From contig CAMZEC010000016.1 in the NCBI GenBank assembly GCA_947305645.1, positions 1 through 40,700 of the forward strand: a stretch of DNA of 40,700 nt, in the 5' to 3' direction. Within the stretch, counting starts at the first letter, position 1; each line of letters opens with the position of its first letter. Made by a program: the position numbers and the translations under genes. The DNA is from an uncultured Bacteroidales bacterium (GTDB lineage: Bacteria > Bacteroidota > Bacteroidia > Bacteroidales > UBA932). Below, one piece after another: positions 17,409 through 24,191 of this stretch. The notes under the pieces are model-generated. The model did not search any database, was not told where the DNA came from, and saw nothing but the letters and a program-made list of their open reading frames with translations.

Positions 17409-18679
17409 TGGAACTCCCCTCCCGCTTTACCTATCCTTTCTGCTACGTGCCGCATCCTCTTGTCGCAGATGCGGCGCGTGCGTTGATACGGAAGCTGGAC
17501 TACGGCATGCCGCCGGCCGAAGATCTCCGCGAGGGCAAGATGCTCGGAGTGCTGATAACAGACAAGGGGCCGCGCTACGCCTTCAGCGGGCTGGTCGGCG
17601 GGCACTCGGTGCTGCCAGGCTTCGTGCCACCGATATACGACCTTACCAAGGGCTACTTCAAGGAGCGCGAGGCAGAGATTTCCGCAATGCCGGACGGCCC
17701 GGAAAAAGCGGCTGCTTCTGCAGAACTGCAGGACTGGATATTCCGGCAATACAAGGTTCACAATGCCATTGGAGAGGAGCTTTCGGTAGCTGAAATCTTC
17801 GAGCAGAAGGGTCTGGTACCTCCCGGAGGAACTGGTGACTGCGCAGCTCCAAAGTTACTTGAGTTCGCATATCGTAACGGATTGAAACCCATTGCTATGG
17901 GTGAATTTTGGTATGGCCGCAGCCCGTATCGCGAAGTACGTGAGCAGGGGCGGTTCTACCCTTCCTGCACCGGCAAGTGCGGACCGCTCCTGACCTGGAT
18001 GATGAGGGGCCTCGATGTTGAGCCAAATCCCCTGGATTCCGCCCTCGGTTCTCCGGAAGAGCCGCAGGTGCTGTACGTTGACGACTCAATAATTGTCGCC
18101 GACAAACCATCCGGCATGCTGTCCGTCCCCGGCCGCACAGGAGCCGCTTCCCTGCTGGAATGGCTCCGGGACCGCTACGGAGCCACCGTAGAGAGCTGCC
18201 ACCGCCTGGATATGGATACCTCCGGCATCATGGTATTCGCCCGTTCGGTAGAATGCAAGGCTGAACTTGAACGCCAGTTCGCCTCGAGAGAAGTGCGGAA
18301 GGCCTACCGCGCCCGCCTGGACGGAGGCCCATGGAATCACGGAACGAAAGGCACCATCGCCCTGCCACTCATTCTCGACTATTACGACCGCCCGCGGCAG
18401 ATGGTGGACCATGAGCACGGCAAACTGGCTGTTACGGAATACGAAGTTCTGGAAATACTGCCCGACGGCAGCGCAGACGTGCTTTTCCGCCCCCTCACCG
18501 GCCGCTCACACCAGATCCGCGTGCATGCAGCACACGTACGCGGCTTGGGACACCCCGTGCGTGGTGACAGGCTCTATGGCAGCGGCCACCCGGGAGAACG
18601 TCTCTGGCTTCGCGCCTGCGGCCTGCAGTTCAGGCATCCCGTCAGCAATGAACTGATGAAGTTTGGGGAAAGGGTATAA
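17408..18679 (+). CDS. RluA-family pseudouridine synthase with N-terminal extension
   Basis: 423 aa from ATG 17408; an in-frame TTG at 17381 is rejected because the ATG overlaps the maf stop by one base. The C-terminal half is a RluA-type catalytic domain with CHRLDMDTSGIMVFA (catalytic D268), then GRSHQIRVHAAHV. The N-terminal 215 residues are a separate domain, with FTYPFCYVPHPL at the start and GTGDCAAPKLLEFA near residue 140, the marker of a Bacteroidota/Vibrio subgroup of long RluA-like enzymes. It isomerises uridine in rRNA or tRNA; the site is unknown. Bacteroidota homologues I recall are longer, so this may be a compact version. Confidence 0.85.
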   Translation: MELPSRFTYPFCYVPHPLVADAARALIRKLDYGMPPAEDLREGKMLGVLITDKGPRYAFSGLVGGHSVLPGFVPPIYDLTKGYFKEREAEISAMPDGPEKAAASAELQDWIFRQYKVHNAIGEELSVAEIFEQKGLVPPGGTGDCAAPKLLEFAYRNGLKPIAMGEFWYGRSPYREVREQGRFYPSCTGKCGPLLTWMMRGLDVEPNPLDSALGSPEEPQVLYVDDSIIVADKPSGMLSVPGRTGAASLLEWLRDRYGATVESCHRLDMDTSGIMVFARSVECKAELERQFASREVRKAYRARLDGGPWNHGTKGTIALPLILDYYDRPRQMVDHEHGKLAVTEYEVLEILPDGSADVLFRPLTGRSHQIRVHAAHVRGLGHPVRGDRLYGSGHPGERLWLRACGLQFRHPVSNELMKFGERV

Positions 18680-18684
18680 AAGAA

Positions 18685-18714
18685 ATGAGTTGGTGTCTCA
18701 CGACAACAACTCAT
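18685..18714 (-). terminator. Terminator of the small minus-strand transcript
   Basis: ATGAGTTG (18685-18692) pairs with CAACTCAT (18707-18714); inside it TGTC pairs with GACA across a TCAC loop, with one mismatch between the stems. On the minus strand the hairpin is followed by TTCTTTTAT, while the plus-strand side has no T-run, so it acts for the minus strand. Confidence 0.75.
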
Positions 18715-18779
18715 ACTAACCACATAATTAATAACACTAAAACTAATAACCAATAGGCTGTGAGGAGAACCCTCATCAT
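18711..18779 (-). CDS. Possible 22-residue hydrophobic microprotein or leader peptide
   Basis: An open frame inside the small transcript starts with two ATGs, beginning MMRVLLTAYW and ending IMWLV, with a stop that coincides with the first bases of the terminator stem. Apart from one Arg the peptide is almost wholly hydrophobic, long enough to span a membrane once. The first ATG lies 11 nt after the -7 box. There is no downstream gene for an attenuation leader to control. Coding is uncertain: a short AT-rich stretch can look hydrophobic by chance because TTA and GTT encode Leu and Val. Confidence 0.35.
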   Translation of the reverse strand: MMRVLLTAYWLLVLVLLIMWLV

Positions 18780-18790
18780 TCAACCCAATG

Positions 18791-18821
18791 CAAAGGTAAT
18801 ACTTATTTTTTGAATTGCAAA
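18791..18821 (-). promoter_or_regulatory. Promoter of the small minus-strand transcript
   Basis: On the minus strand: TTTG (18821-18818), exactly 19 nt, then TACCTTTG (18798-18791). This is a full match to the Bacteroidota promoter consensus and has the same geometry as the tRNA-Cys and esterase promoters. Confidence 0.75.
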
Positions 18822-18961
18822 TATTTTTGAAAAAAATTTAAGAATTATTTGTCACTTTGTGTTTCAGTGTGTTACGATTTAGTAAAATTTTCAATAAGGG
18901 TATTGTCTTGCACCGTATCGGATCTCGCCGGGAGGCTTCCCGACAGAATATGATTGCAGAA
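18822..18961. other. AT-rich intergenic region
   Basis: Between the small minus-strand promoter and the tRNA-Cys promoter there is no credible gene. The left half is A/T-rich. The only structure seen is a short hairpin CGGGA-GGCT-TCCCG at 18929-18942 without a T-run; no role is assigned. Confidence 0.6.
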
Positions 18962-18992
18962 TTTGTAATTTCAAATAATTGATGTATCTTTG
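18962..18992 (+). promoter_or_regulatory. Promoter of tRNA-Cys
   Basis: TTTG at 18962-18965, 19 nt, then TATCTTTG at 18985-18992, ten bases before the mature tRNA 5' end. It is a full consensus match. Confidence 0.8.
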
Positions 18993-19002
18993 CAATCCCT
19001 CC

Positions 19003-19076
19003 GGTGCGTTGGCCGAGTGGCTAGGCGCAGGTCTGCAAAACCTGTCACAGTGGTTCGATTCCGCTACGCACCTCCA
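19003..19076 (+). tRNA. tRNA-Cys (anticodon GCA)
   Basis: Acceptor GGTGCGT pairs with ACGCACC. The anticodon stem CAGGT/ACCTG encloses loop CTGCAAA with anticodon GCA, which reads UGC/UGU. The T arm is AGTGG/CCGCT with loop TTCGATT. Discriminator is U, the cysteine identity base, and the 3' CCA is encoded (19074-19076), unlike the tRNA-Ala at the start of the window. Confidence 0.96.
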
Positions 19077-19077
19077 A

Positions 19078-19109
19078 AAATGCCCCTACAGCTGTCTGTA
19101 GGGGCATTT
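19078..19109 (+). terminator. Rho-independent terminator of tRNA-Cys
   Basis: A perfect 14-bp stem (19078-19091 with 19096-19109) closes a CTGT loop; the stem ends in TTT. It starts one base after the encoded CCA. Confidence 0.88.
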
Positions 19110-19152
19110 GCTTCGGCAGCGCGTACCGCAATACCTTTGATTTGTAAAGGTT

Positions 19153-20028
19153 CTACTGATTCATTATCCACCCAATGGCATCCTCCAGAGGTGTTTCAGT
19201 CACTACATCCGGTTCAATGGGATCATCGCAAAATACCTCCCCAGTACGCGCCACATCACATCCTGTAGTAAGCACAAGGTTGTCGCCGCCGGGAAGCGGG
19301 AATGGTTGGTTGGCCGATGCATATCCAGCTGTAGGAGCACCGAATACCCGTACGTAATCCAGTCCCCGGAAACAGATGAGCGTGGCTTCACCGGAACTGG
19401 CCGTATGGTCGTCTGTCAGAATAGCCACAGCGCATTCAATGCGGGATTTCTGCTGCACGCCGGCCACCCGGACGGCATAGGACAACGGAATCCACTGCGT
19501 GCGCTTTCGGGTACGGAACCGGAGCATCTCGTCATCATCCGGGAGGAAACGGTGTACGGCCGCAATCATGGGGTACATATTGCCACCAGTGTTGCCGCGG
19601 AGATCTATTACCACGCCGTGAATATCCTCCGGAACAGCCTCCAATACGACCGATGCATATTTGACACCTTCTGCCTGATTTCCGGAGAAAGCCGACAGGG
19701 CAATTACAGGTATCACGCCTTCTGATAGAGTAACCTTTGGCGAAGGCCATTCGGAAGTGGCGTCGGAAACCACACTCCCGGCAGGTTCAAGGAAGGAATG
19801 TTTCCCTCCAGCCACCTTTGCGGCAGCGCGTACAATTTCCTGTGCCTCTTCCATTGATATCGGTTGTGCAGATAAAGCATCAGCCCTGGCCGATTCCCAG
19901 TCCGGCCCTTCCGCAAAAAGTCCTTGCCCATCCATGATGCGGATGGCCTTGCGTACATACTGCCGGTTGCTGTCTGTGCAAGAAACAGCAAGCAGTGCAG
20001 TCACCAAAACAACAGATATCTTTTTCAT
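19153..20028 (-). CDS. S41 (tail-specific protease-like) lipoprotein
   Basis: 291 aa. Lipoprotein signal with C17 (LLAVSC). Features of the S41 peptidase fold are GGKHSFLEP (candidate His of the triad), VVIDLRGNTGGNMYPM, and the nucleophile segment DDHTASSGEATL (S211/S212) followed by GAPTAGYAS. The CtpA-type lysine is not evident after the serine, so the tricorn-like Ser-His-Glu version is more likely. No PDZ domain is present and the protein is shorter than CtpA. It probably cleaves peptides in the periplasm. The ATG overlaps the GpsA stop by four bases. Confidence 0.82.
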   Translation of the reverse strand: MKKISVVLVTALLAVSCTDSNRQYVRKAIRIMDGQGLFAEGPDWESARADALSAQPISMEEAQEIVRAAAKVAGGKHSFLEPAGSVVSDATSEWPSPKVTLSEGVIPVIALSAFSGNQAEGVKYASVVLEAVPEDIHGVVIDLRGNTGGNMYPMIAAVHRFLPDDDEMLRFRTRKRTQWIPLSYAVRVAGVQQKSRIECAVAILTDDHTASSGEATLICFRGLDYVRVFGAPTAGYASANQPFPLPGGDNLVLTTGCDVARTGEVFCDDPIEPDVVTETPLEDAIGWIMNQ

Positions 20029-21089
20029 TCTCCTTGTATCCTGGATGCCGTCCTGTCAAAAGTAAACGCATCCCAAGGCAGCTCCGCGTCCTTGCCGTTA
20101 TCCAGCACGTCGGCGACATGACAAAGGAGAGGGAAATCCGAAAGGTTCAGCTGGCCGAGCTCGGCTTTCTTTACTACGGCCTTGTAAACGCGGCGGGAAA
20201 CCACAAGGCTCTCAAGGGTAACGCCTGCAAGAATATCAAGGGCCTCCTCATAGGTCTTCCCTTCTCCCAGCAGGATACCAATCTTCCTGGTGCGGCCGCC
20301 ATAGACGGTAACGTACAGGTCCCCTATTCCTATATTGGTGCTGTCCTCATCGGCGCCCTGTACGGCAAGAAGCTTGCGCATCTCCTTGGTCGCCTGATAG
20401 AAAGCGCCCGCCTGGGAATTGTAATGCAGGCCGGATTCAGGGCCGTTGGCACGGTTCACAAGACCTATGGTAAGAGCAATACCCAGAGCATAACCGTTCT
20501 TAAGGGCTACTGCACTCTCGAGCCCGACAACATCATTGGTAAGGGAGATGTGATAATAAGAAGTCTTCATAGCCTCTTTCATCATGCGGATTTCGGCGGT
20601 ATTCTCGCCGCAGAAAGCCACCTCGGAATGGTCGTGATAGACCAGCTCGTAAGAGGTGCAAGGGCCGCCAATAGCATTGATTGTGCGTTTAATGCCCTTC
20701 TTTGCAAGCTCTCTCTGCCAGTAGTCGGGATAAGAGATGAGGGTGCCGTCTTCCAGATTTATCAAGCCCTTTGTGACGGAGAGTACGGGCAGAGCGGGAT
20801 CCATCTTGGCAAGGACCTCCTCGAGGAACCAGTCGACACCGAATGACGACACGCCGCCGATTACAAAACCGGCTCCCTCTATCGCCTCACGCCACTCCTC
20901 GAACTGATAGTACTTCACGCCTGCCGGGAAGTCCCTTTCGAATTTGGGATGGCGGCCGGTCTTGCGGCTGGTTTCAATTATGTCGCGGTCGAGCGGCGTA
21001 CCTACCAGTGCTACTTCGTTTCCATTTTCACGTGCCGGGAAAGCAAGAGCAGAGCCCATCATTCCCGCTCCGATAATTGCAATTTTCAT
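20025..21089 (-). CDS. gpsA: Glycerol-3-phosphate dehydrogenase [NAD(P)+]
   Basis: 354 aa. N-terminal Rossmann motif IGAGMMGSALA (G7, G9, G12), SVTKGL with the family lysine, and the C-terminal catalytic signature GIGDLYVTVYGGRTRK, which matches the GAGDL..T..S..SRN region of GpsA, plus AGVTLESL. It reduces dihydroxyacetone phosphate to sn-glycerol 3-phosphate for phospholipid synthesis. It is about 20 residues longer than typical GpsA and its motifs are somewhat divergent, as seen in Bacteroidota members. Lies 6 nt after the antiporter gene. Confidence 0.88.
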   Translation of the reverse strand: MKIAIIGAGMMGSALAFPARENGNEVALVGTPLDRDIIETSRKTGRHPKFERDFPAGVKYYQFEEWREAIEGAGFVIGGVSSFGVDWFLEEVLAKMDPALPVLSVTKGLINLEDGTLISYPDYWQRELAKKGIKRTINAIGGPCTSYELVYHDHSEVAFCGENTAEIRMMKEAMKTSYYHISLTNDVVGLESAVALKNGYALGIALTIGLVNRANGPESGLHYNSQAGAFYQATKEMRKLLAVQGADEDSTNIGIGDLYVTVYGGRTRKIGILLGEGKTYEEALDILAGVTLESLVVSRRVYKAVVKKAELGQLNLSDFPLLCHVADVLDNGKDAELPWDAFTFDRTASRIQGE

Positions 21090-21095
21090 TTCGAT

Positions 21096-22388
21096 TTAAT
21101 ATTTTCTGAAAAGTATAAAAAACAAAGCAATAATTCCTAGTGCAAAAGGGTAATAAAGATATCCCAATATGGAGGTAGCTGCAACGCCTGCCAGTCCGGA
21201 TGCCATAAGCATCTGGGCTCCGTAAGGAATGATTCCCTGGACAAGACAGGAGAAGGTATCCAAAATACTGGCCGTACGGCTGGGCTTCAAATTGAATCTG
21301 TCGGAAATATCCTTGGCCAGAGGGCCGGCTGTAAGGATAGCGATAGTATTGTTTGCGGTACAGAAATTCACCAGGCACACCAGGGCCGCAATGCTCAGAG
21401 AGGCCCCGCGAGGTCCATTGATACTCCTTGTCAAGCCGTTGATAATGAAGTCCATACCCCCGTTGTAACGTATCAGCGAAAGCATGCCGCCCGCCAGGAG
21501 GGTAACGATGATGAGTTCCCCCATGCCCTCTATTCCGCCGCCTGCCGATTCCAGCCAGCCTACCCAGTCGAAGCAGCCGTATGCAAAACCGATGACGCCG
21601 TTGGCCACGAGGCCGATTACCAGCACCGTAATGACATTCATGCCCATGAGGGCAAGTCCGATGACCAGGAAATACGGCAGCATCTTCACCCAATCCACGG
21701 GTACAGCATCCGGAACGGCTGAAACTCCTGCACCCATAAACACATAGATGGCAGTCACGATCAAGGCTGCCGGTGCAGCAATCTTTATGTTCGACCGGAA
21801 CTTATCCCTCATCCGCACGCCCTGCGTACGTGTTGCGGCCACCGTGGTATCGGAAATGAACGAGAGGTTGTCGCCGAAGAAGGCGCCTCCGACGATAATT
21901 GCCGTCATAAGGGGAACCCCGGCGCCTATCTGCTGGGCCAGCCCGGACGCCACGGGCACAAGGGCTACAATGGTTCCTACCGACGTACCTATCGCCATAG
22001 ACACCAGGCAGGCTGCCAGGAAGAGGCCGGCATACAGGAAGCGCGGCGGCAAAATCTTCAACGTAAAATGAACGGTGGCGTCGATGGCTCCTATATCCTT
22101 TGCAGTCACGGCGAACGCTCCTGCGAACACGAATATCCATATCATCAGCATCACGTTGCTGTCGCCCGCGCCGCGGGAGAATATCGACAGACGGCCGTCC
22201 ACATCAAAACGGGAGCTTATGTGACCGCCTTCCGATTCCGGGCAGCGGGTGATGAGCAGGGCGTAAACCGACGCGACCAGAAATGCCGCCGTTACCGGAA
22301 CTTTATAGAAATCGCGTGCGAGAATAGAGGAAACGAGGTAAACCGCAAGGAATACGAACAAGGGGCTCACCGCGAGCCAGCCATTCAT
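21096..22388 (-). CDS. NhaC-family Na+/H+ antiporter
   Basis: 430 aa, about eleven membrane segments. SMAIGTSVGTIVALVPVA, VGGAFFGDNLSFISDTTVAATRTQG and NNTIAILTAGPLAKDIS are family signatures of the NhaC type. The long open frame reaches 22793, but the ATG at 22388 (MNGWLAVSPLF) begins the first membrane segment and sits about 20 nt downstream of a TATATTTG promoter box; the upstream extension overlaps umuD antisense and is rejected. It exchanges Na+ for H+ across the inner membrane, or an amine/organic cation in some members. Confidence 0.87.
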   Translation of the reverse strand: MNGWLAVSPLFVFLAVYLVSSILARDFYKVPVTAAFLVASVYALLITRCPESEGGHISSRFDVDGRLSIFSRGAGDSNVMLMIWIFVFAGAFAVTAKDIGAIDATVHFTLKILPPRFLYAGLFLAACLVSMAIGTSVGTIVALVPVASGLAQQIGAGVPLMTAIIVGGAFFGDNLSFISDTTVAATRTQGVRMRDKFRSNIKIAAPAALIVTAIYVFMGAGVSAVPDAVPVDWVKMLPYFLVIGLALMGMNVITVLVIGLVANGVIGFAYGCFDWVGWLESAGGGIEGMGELIIVTLLAGGMLSLIRYNGGMDFIINGLTRSINGPRGASLSIAALVCLVNFCTANNTIAILTAGPLAKDISDRFNLKPSRTASILDTFSCLVQGIIPYGAQMLMASGLAGVAATSILGYLYYPFALGIIALFFILFRKY

Positions 22389-22413
22389 TTTTTTACTATC
22401 CGCTGACACGTAG

Positions 22414-22441
22414 CAAATATAGTAATTAATTCGTATATTTG
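22414..22441. promoter_or_regulatory. Divergent promoter pair between antiporter and umuDC
   Basis: A perfect inverted repeat: CAAATATA (22414-22421), 12 bp, TATATTTG (22434-22441). Each arm is a full TAnnTTTG -7 box pointing away from the other, the left one to the antiporter (ATG 22388), the right one to umuD (ATG 22461). Two polymerases could not occupy both at once. The symmetry could also serve as an operator. No clear -33 TTTG is seen for either side. Confidence 0.6.
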
Positions 22442-22460
22442 AACCTGTAAAGCCAAACCG

Positions 22461-22880
22461 ATGCAACCGAACAAGATAGACGAAAGCAGTGCCGCAGAGA
22501 GCCTGTTGATGGGTGACATTAAAGCAGGTTTTCCCTCCCCCGCCGAAGATGTAAGGGAAAAGCTGGACCTGGTAAAACTGCTGGTACGCCATAACGCATC
22601 CACTTTTTTCTTCCGCATAGACGGAGTGTCCATGGTCGACGCCGACATGGACGAGGGCGACATCATCATAGTCGACCGTGCCGTGGAGCCGTACGACGGC
22701 TGCAAGGCGGTGTGCTTCATAGACGGAGAGTACACCGTCAAGAAAGTTCAGCTGAACGATGGCGGCGCGGTGCTGGTACCTTGCAACGAGCACAATACGC
22801 GTTTCAAGCCGATCCCCGTTGGCCCGGACGACGAATTCCTCGTCTGGGGCGTAGTGACCTACATAATCAAAAAGACATAG
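22461..22880 (+). CDS. umuD: UmuD-like S24 self-cleaving protein (DNA polymerase V subunit)
   Basis: 139 aa, the size of E. coli UmuD. Self-cleavage site K-A22-G23-F near the N-terminus, nucleophile S57 in DGVSMVDA, and general-base K94 in YTVKKVQ; the Ser-Lys distance of 37 equals that of UmuD. After RecA-stimulated cleavage UmuD' joins UmuC in error-prone polymerase V. It lacks the helix-turn-helix domain of LexA. The umuC ATG follows after 2 nt. Confidence 0.93.
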   Translation: MQPNKIDESSAAESLLMGDIKAGFPSPAEDVREKLDLVKLLVRHNASTFFFRIDGVSMVDADMDEGDIIIVDRAVEPYDGCKAVCFIDGEYTVKKVQLNDGGAVLVPCNEHNTRFKPIPVGPDDEFLVWGVVTYIIKKT

Positions 22881-22882
22881 GC

Positions 22883-24148
22883 ATGTTCGCCCTGGCCGAC
22901 TGCAACAACTTCTTCGTGTCCTGCGAGCGGGTATTCCATCCCGAACTCAACGGCCGCCCCGTCATCGTGCTCAGCAACAACGACGGCTGTGCGGTTGCCC
23001 GCAGCAACGAAGCCAAAGCTCTCGGCATCAAGATGGGCGACCCTTATTTCAAGATACGCAGTATCATTGAGCGCTACAACGTAAGCGTCTTCAGCTCCAA
23101 CTTCGCCCTTTACGGTGACATGTCGGGCCGGGTACATCAGGTGCTGCGGCAGTTCGCTCCGTCCGTGGAACAGTATTCCATCGACGAGGCTTTTCTGGAC
23201 CTCCGCGGCATGAACATTCCCGACCCCGACGCCTTTGCAAAGCAGATTTCGGCGGAATGCCGCAGGCTGACGGCCATCCCGGTATCGGTCGGCATCGCCC
23301 CAACCAAGACTCTGGCAAAGATAGCCTCCAAGCTCTGCAAGCAGTATCCCCGGCTCCGCGGCGGCTGCTACATGCACAGGCCGGAGGATATTGAGAAGGT
23401 ACTCCGGCGCTTCCCCGTCGGGGACGTCTGGGGCATAGGTCGCCGCAGCGCGAAGAAGCTGGATGGAATGCAGATACGTACGGCATGGGAATTCACACGC
23501 CTGCCCGAGACCTCCGTACGCAAGCTTTTCGCCCTTCCTGGCTGGCGTACCTGGATGGAACTGCGCGGCATCCCGTGCATAGAATTCGAGAATCAGCTGG
23601 AGCCGCGCCAGAGCATCTGCGTATCGCGCAGCTTCGCCCATGAAATCACCGACTGCGGGCTCCTGTGCGAACAAGTGGCGAATTTTGCAGAAAGCGCCGC
23701 CGCCAAGCTCCGCGGCCAGCATTCGCTCGCCCTGGAGATGGCCGCCTTCGCATTCACAAACCGTTTCAAGGAGAACGCGCCGCAGACCTTCGGCTCTCAG
23801 CTTTCGGTCTTTCCGGACGGCACTTCCGACCACCGGATTCTGGTAAGCACCGCCGTTGCTGCCACGCGGGAGCTCTTCCGCCAGGGGTACGCCTACAAGA
23901 AAGCGGGGGTAGTGATTACCAAACTCATACCGGAGGAGGGACACGTCGGTTCCCTTTTCTCCGACAGCAATGAGCTGGCAAAGGACTCCCGCCTCTCCCG
24001 TTCGATAGACAAAATCAACCGAAGTTTCGGCCCCGGCTATGTACTCTTCGGAATTCAAGGCGACGGCCATATAAAGATGTCCAGGGAGCACCAGTCGCCT
24101 CATTACACCACTCTCTGGAGCGATATTCCCAAAGTCAGCGTAAAATAA
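22883..24148 (+). CDS. umuC: UmuC Y-family DNA polymerase
   Basis: 421 aa, the same size as E. coli UmuC. The palm begins MFALADCNNFFVSCERVF with metal-binding D6; the second acidic pair is D101-E102 in YSIDEAFLDL. AIPVSVGIAPTKTLAKIASK and VWGIGRRSAKKL (helix-hairpin-helix) follow, and the C-terminal YKKAGVVITKLIPE is the UmuC-specific tail. It copies past damaged bases. The start at 22883 is chosen because it follows the umuD stop; the frame open from 22712 overlaps umuD and is not used. Confidence 0.95.
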   Translation: MFALADCNNFFVSCERVFHPELNGRPVIVLSNNDGCAVARSNEAKALGIKMGDPYFKIRSIIERYNVSVFSSNFALYGDMSGRVHQVLRQFAPSVEQYSIDEAFLDLRGMNIPDPDAFAKQISAECRRLTAIPVSVGIAPTKTLAKIASKLCKQYPRLRGGCYMHRPEDIEKVLRRFPVGDVWGIGRRSAKKLDGMQIRTAWEFTRLPETSVRKLFALPGWRTWMELRGIPCIEFENQLEPRQSICVSRSFAHEITDCGLLCEQVANFAESAAAKLRGQHSLALEMAAFAFTNRFKENAPQTFGSQLSVFPDGTSDHRILVSTAVAATRELFRQGYAYKKAGVVITKLIPEEGHVGSLFSDSNELAKDSRLSRSIDKINRSFGPGYVLFGIQGDGHIKMSREHQSPHYTTLWSDIPKVSVK

Positions 24149-24181
24149 TCTAAAAAATGCCTAAATTGCAGGGTAATTCAA

Positions 24182-24189
24182 TACCGTTG
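24182..24189 (+). promoter_or_regulatory. Weak -7-like box before the FAD oxidoreductase
   Basis: TACCGTTG has one mismatch to TAnnTTTG and ends two bases before the ATG at 24192. There is no TTTG at the right distance. If it is used, the transcript start would fall at or inside the start codon, so this call is doubtful. Confidence 0.3.
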
Positions 24190-24191
24190 CA

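Larger units (their letters stand above)
18676..18786 (-). ncRNA. Candidate small minus-strand transcript (about 105-110 nt)
   Basis: A complete transcription unit is visible in the gap after the RluA-like gene: a perfect promoter at 18791-18821, a predicted start near 18784-18787, a small hairpin (TGAGG/CCTCA, 18761-18775) and a terminator hairpin at 18685-18714 followed by TTCTTTTAT. Nothing on the minus strand lies downstream except the converging plus-strand gene, so the unit stands alone. It could be a small RNA, perhaps acting on the 3' end of the RluA-like mRNA it overlaps, or the mRNA of the 22-residue peptide listed separately. No Rfam family is recognised. Confidence 0.55.

Noticed and set aside
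18574..18783. 69-residue minus-strand frame (MNDEGSPHS start)
   Set aside because: It reads through the terminator hairpin into the antisense of the RluA-like gene; the 22-residue frame fits the transcript better.
18929..18942. CGGGA-GGCT-TCCCG hairpin upstream of tRNA-Cys
   Set aside because: It has no T-run, promoter or partner gene; too short to call a terminator or RNA.
22389..22793. N-terminal extension of the antiporter frame
   Set aside because: It runs antisense through umuD and over both promoter boxes; the ATG at 22388 begins the first membrane segment.
22712..22882. Upstream start of umuC
   Set aside because: It overlaps umuD in another frame; MFALADCNNFF at 22883 is the normal UmuC N-terminus.
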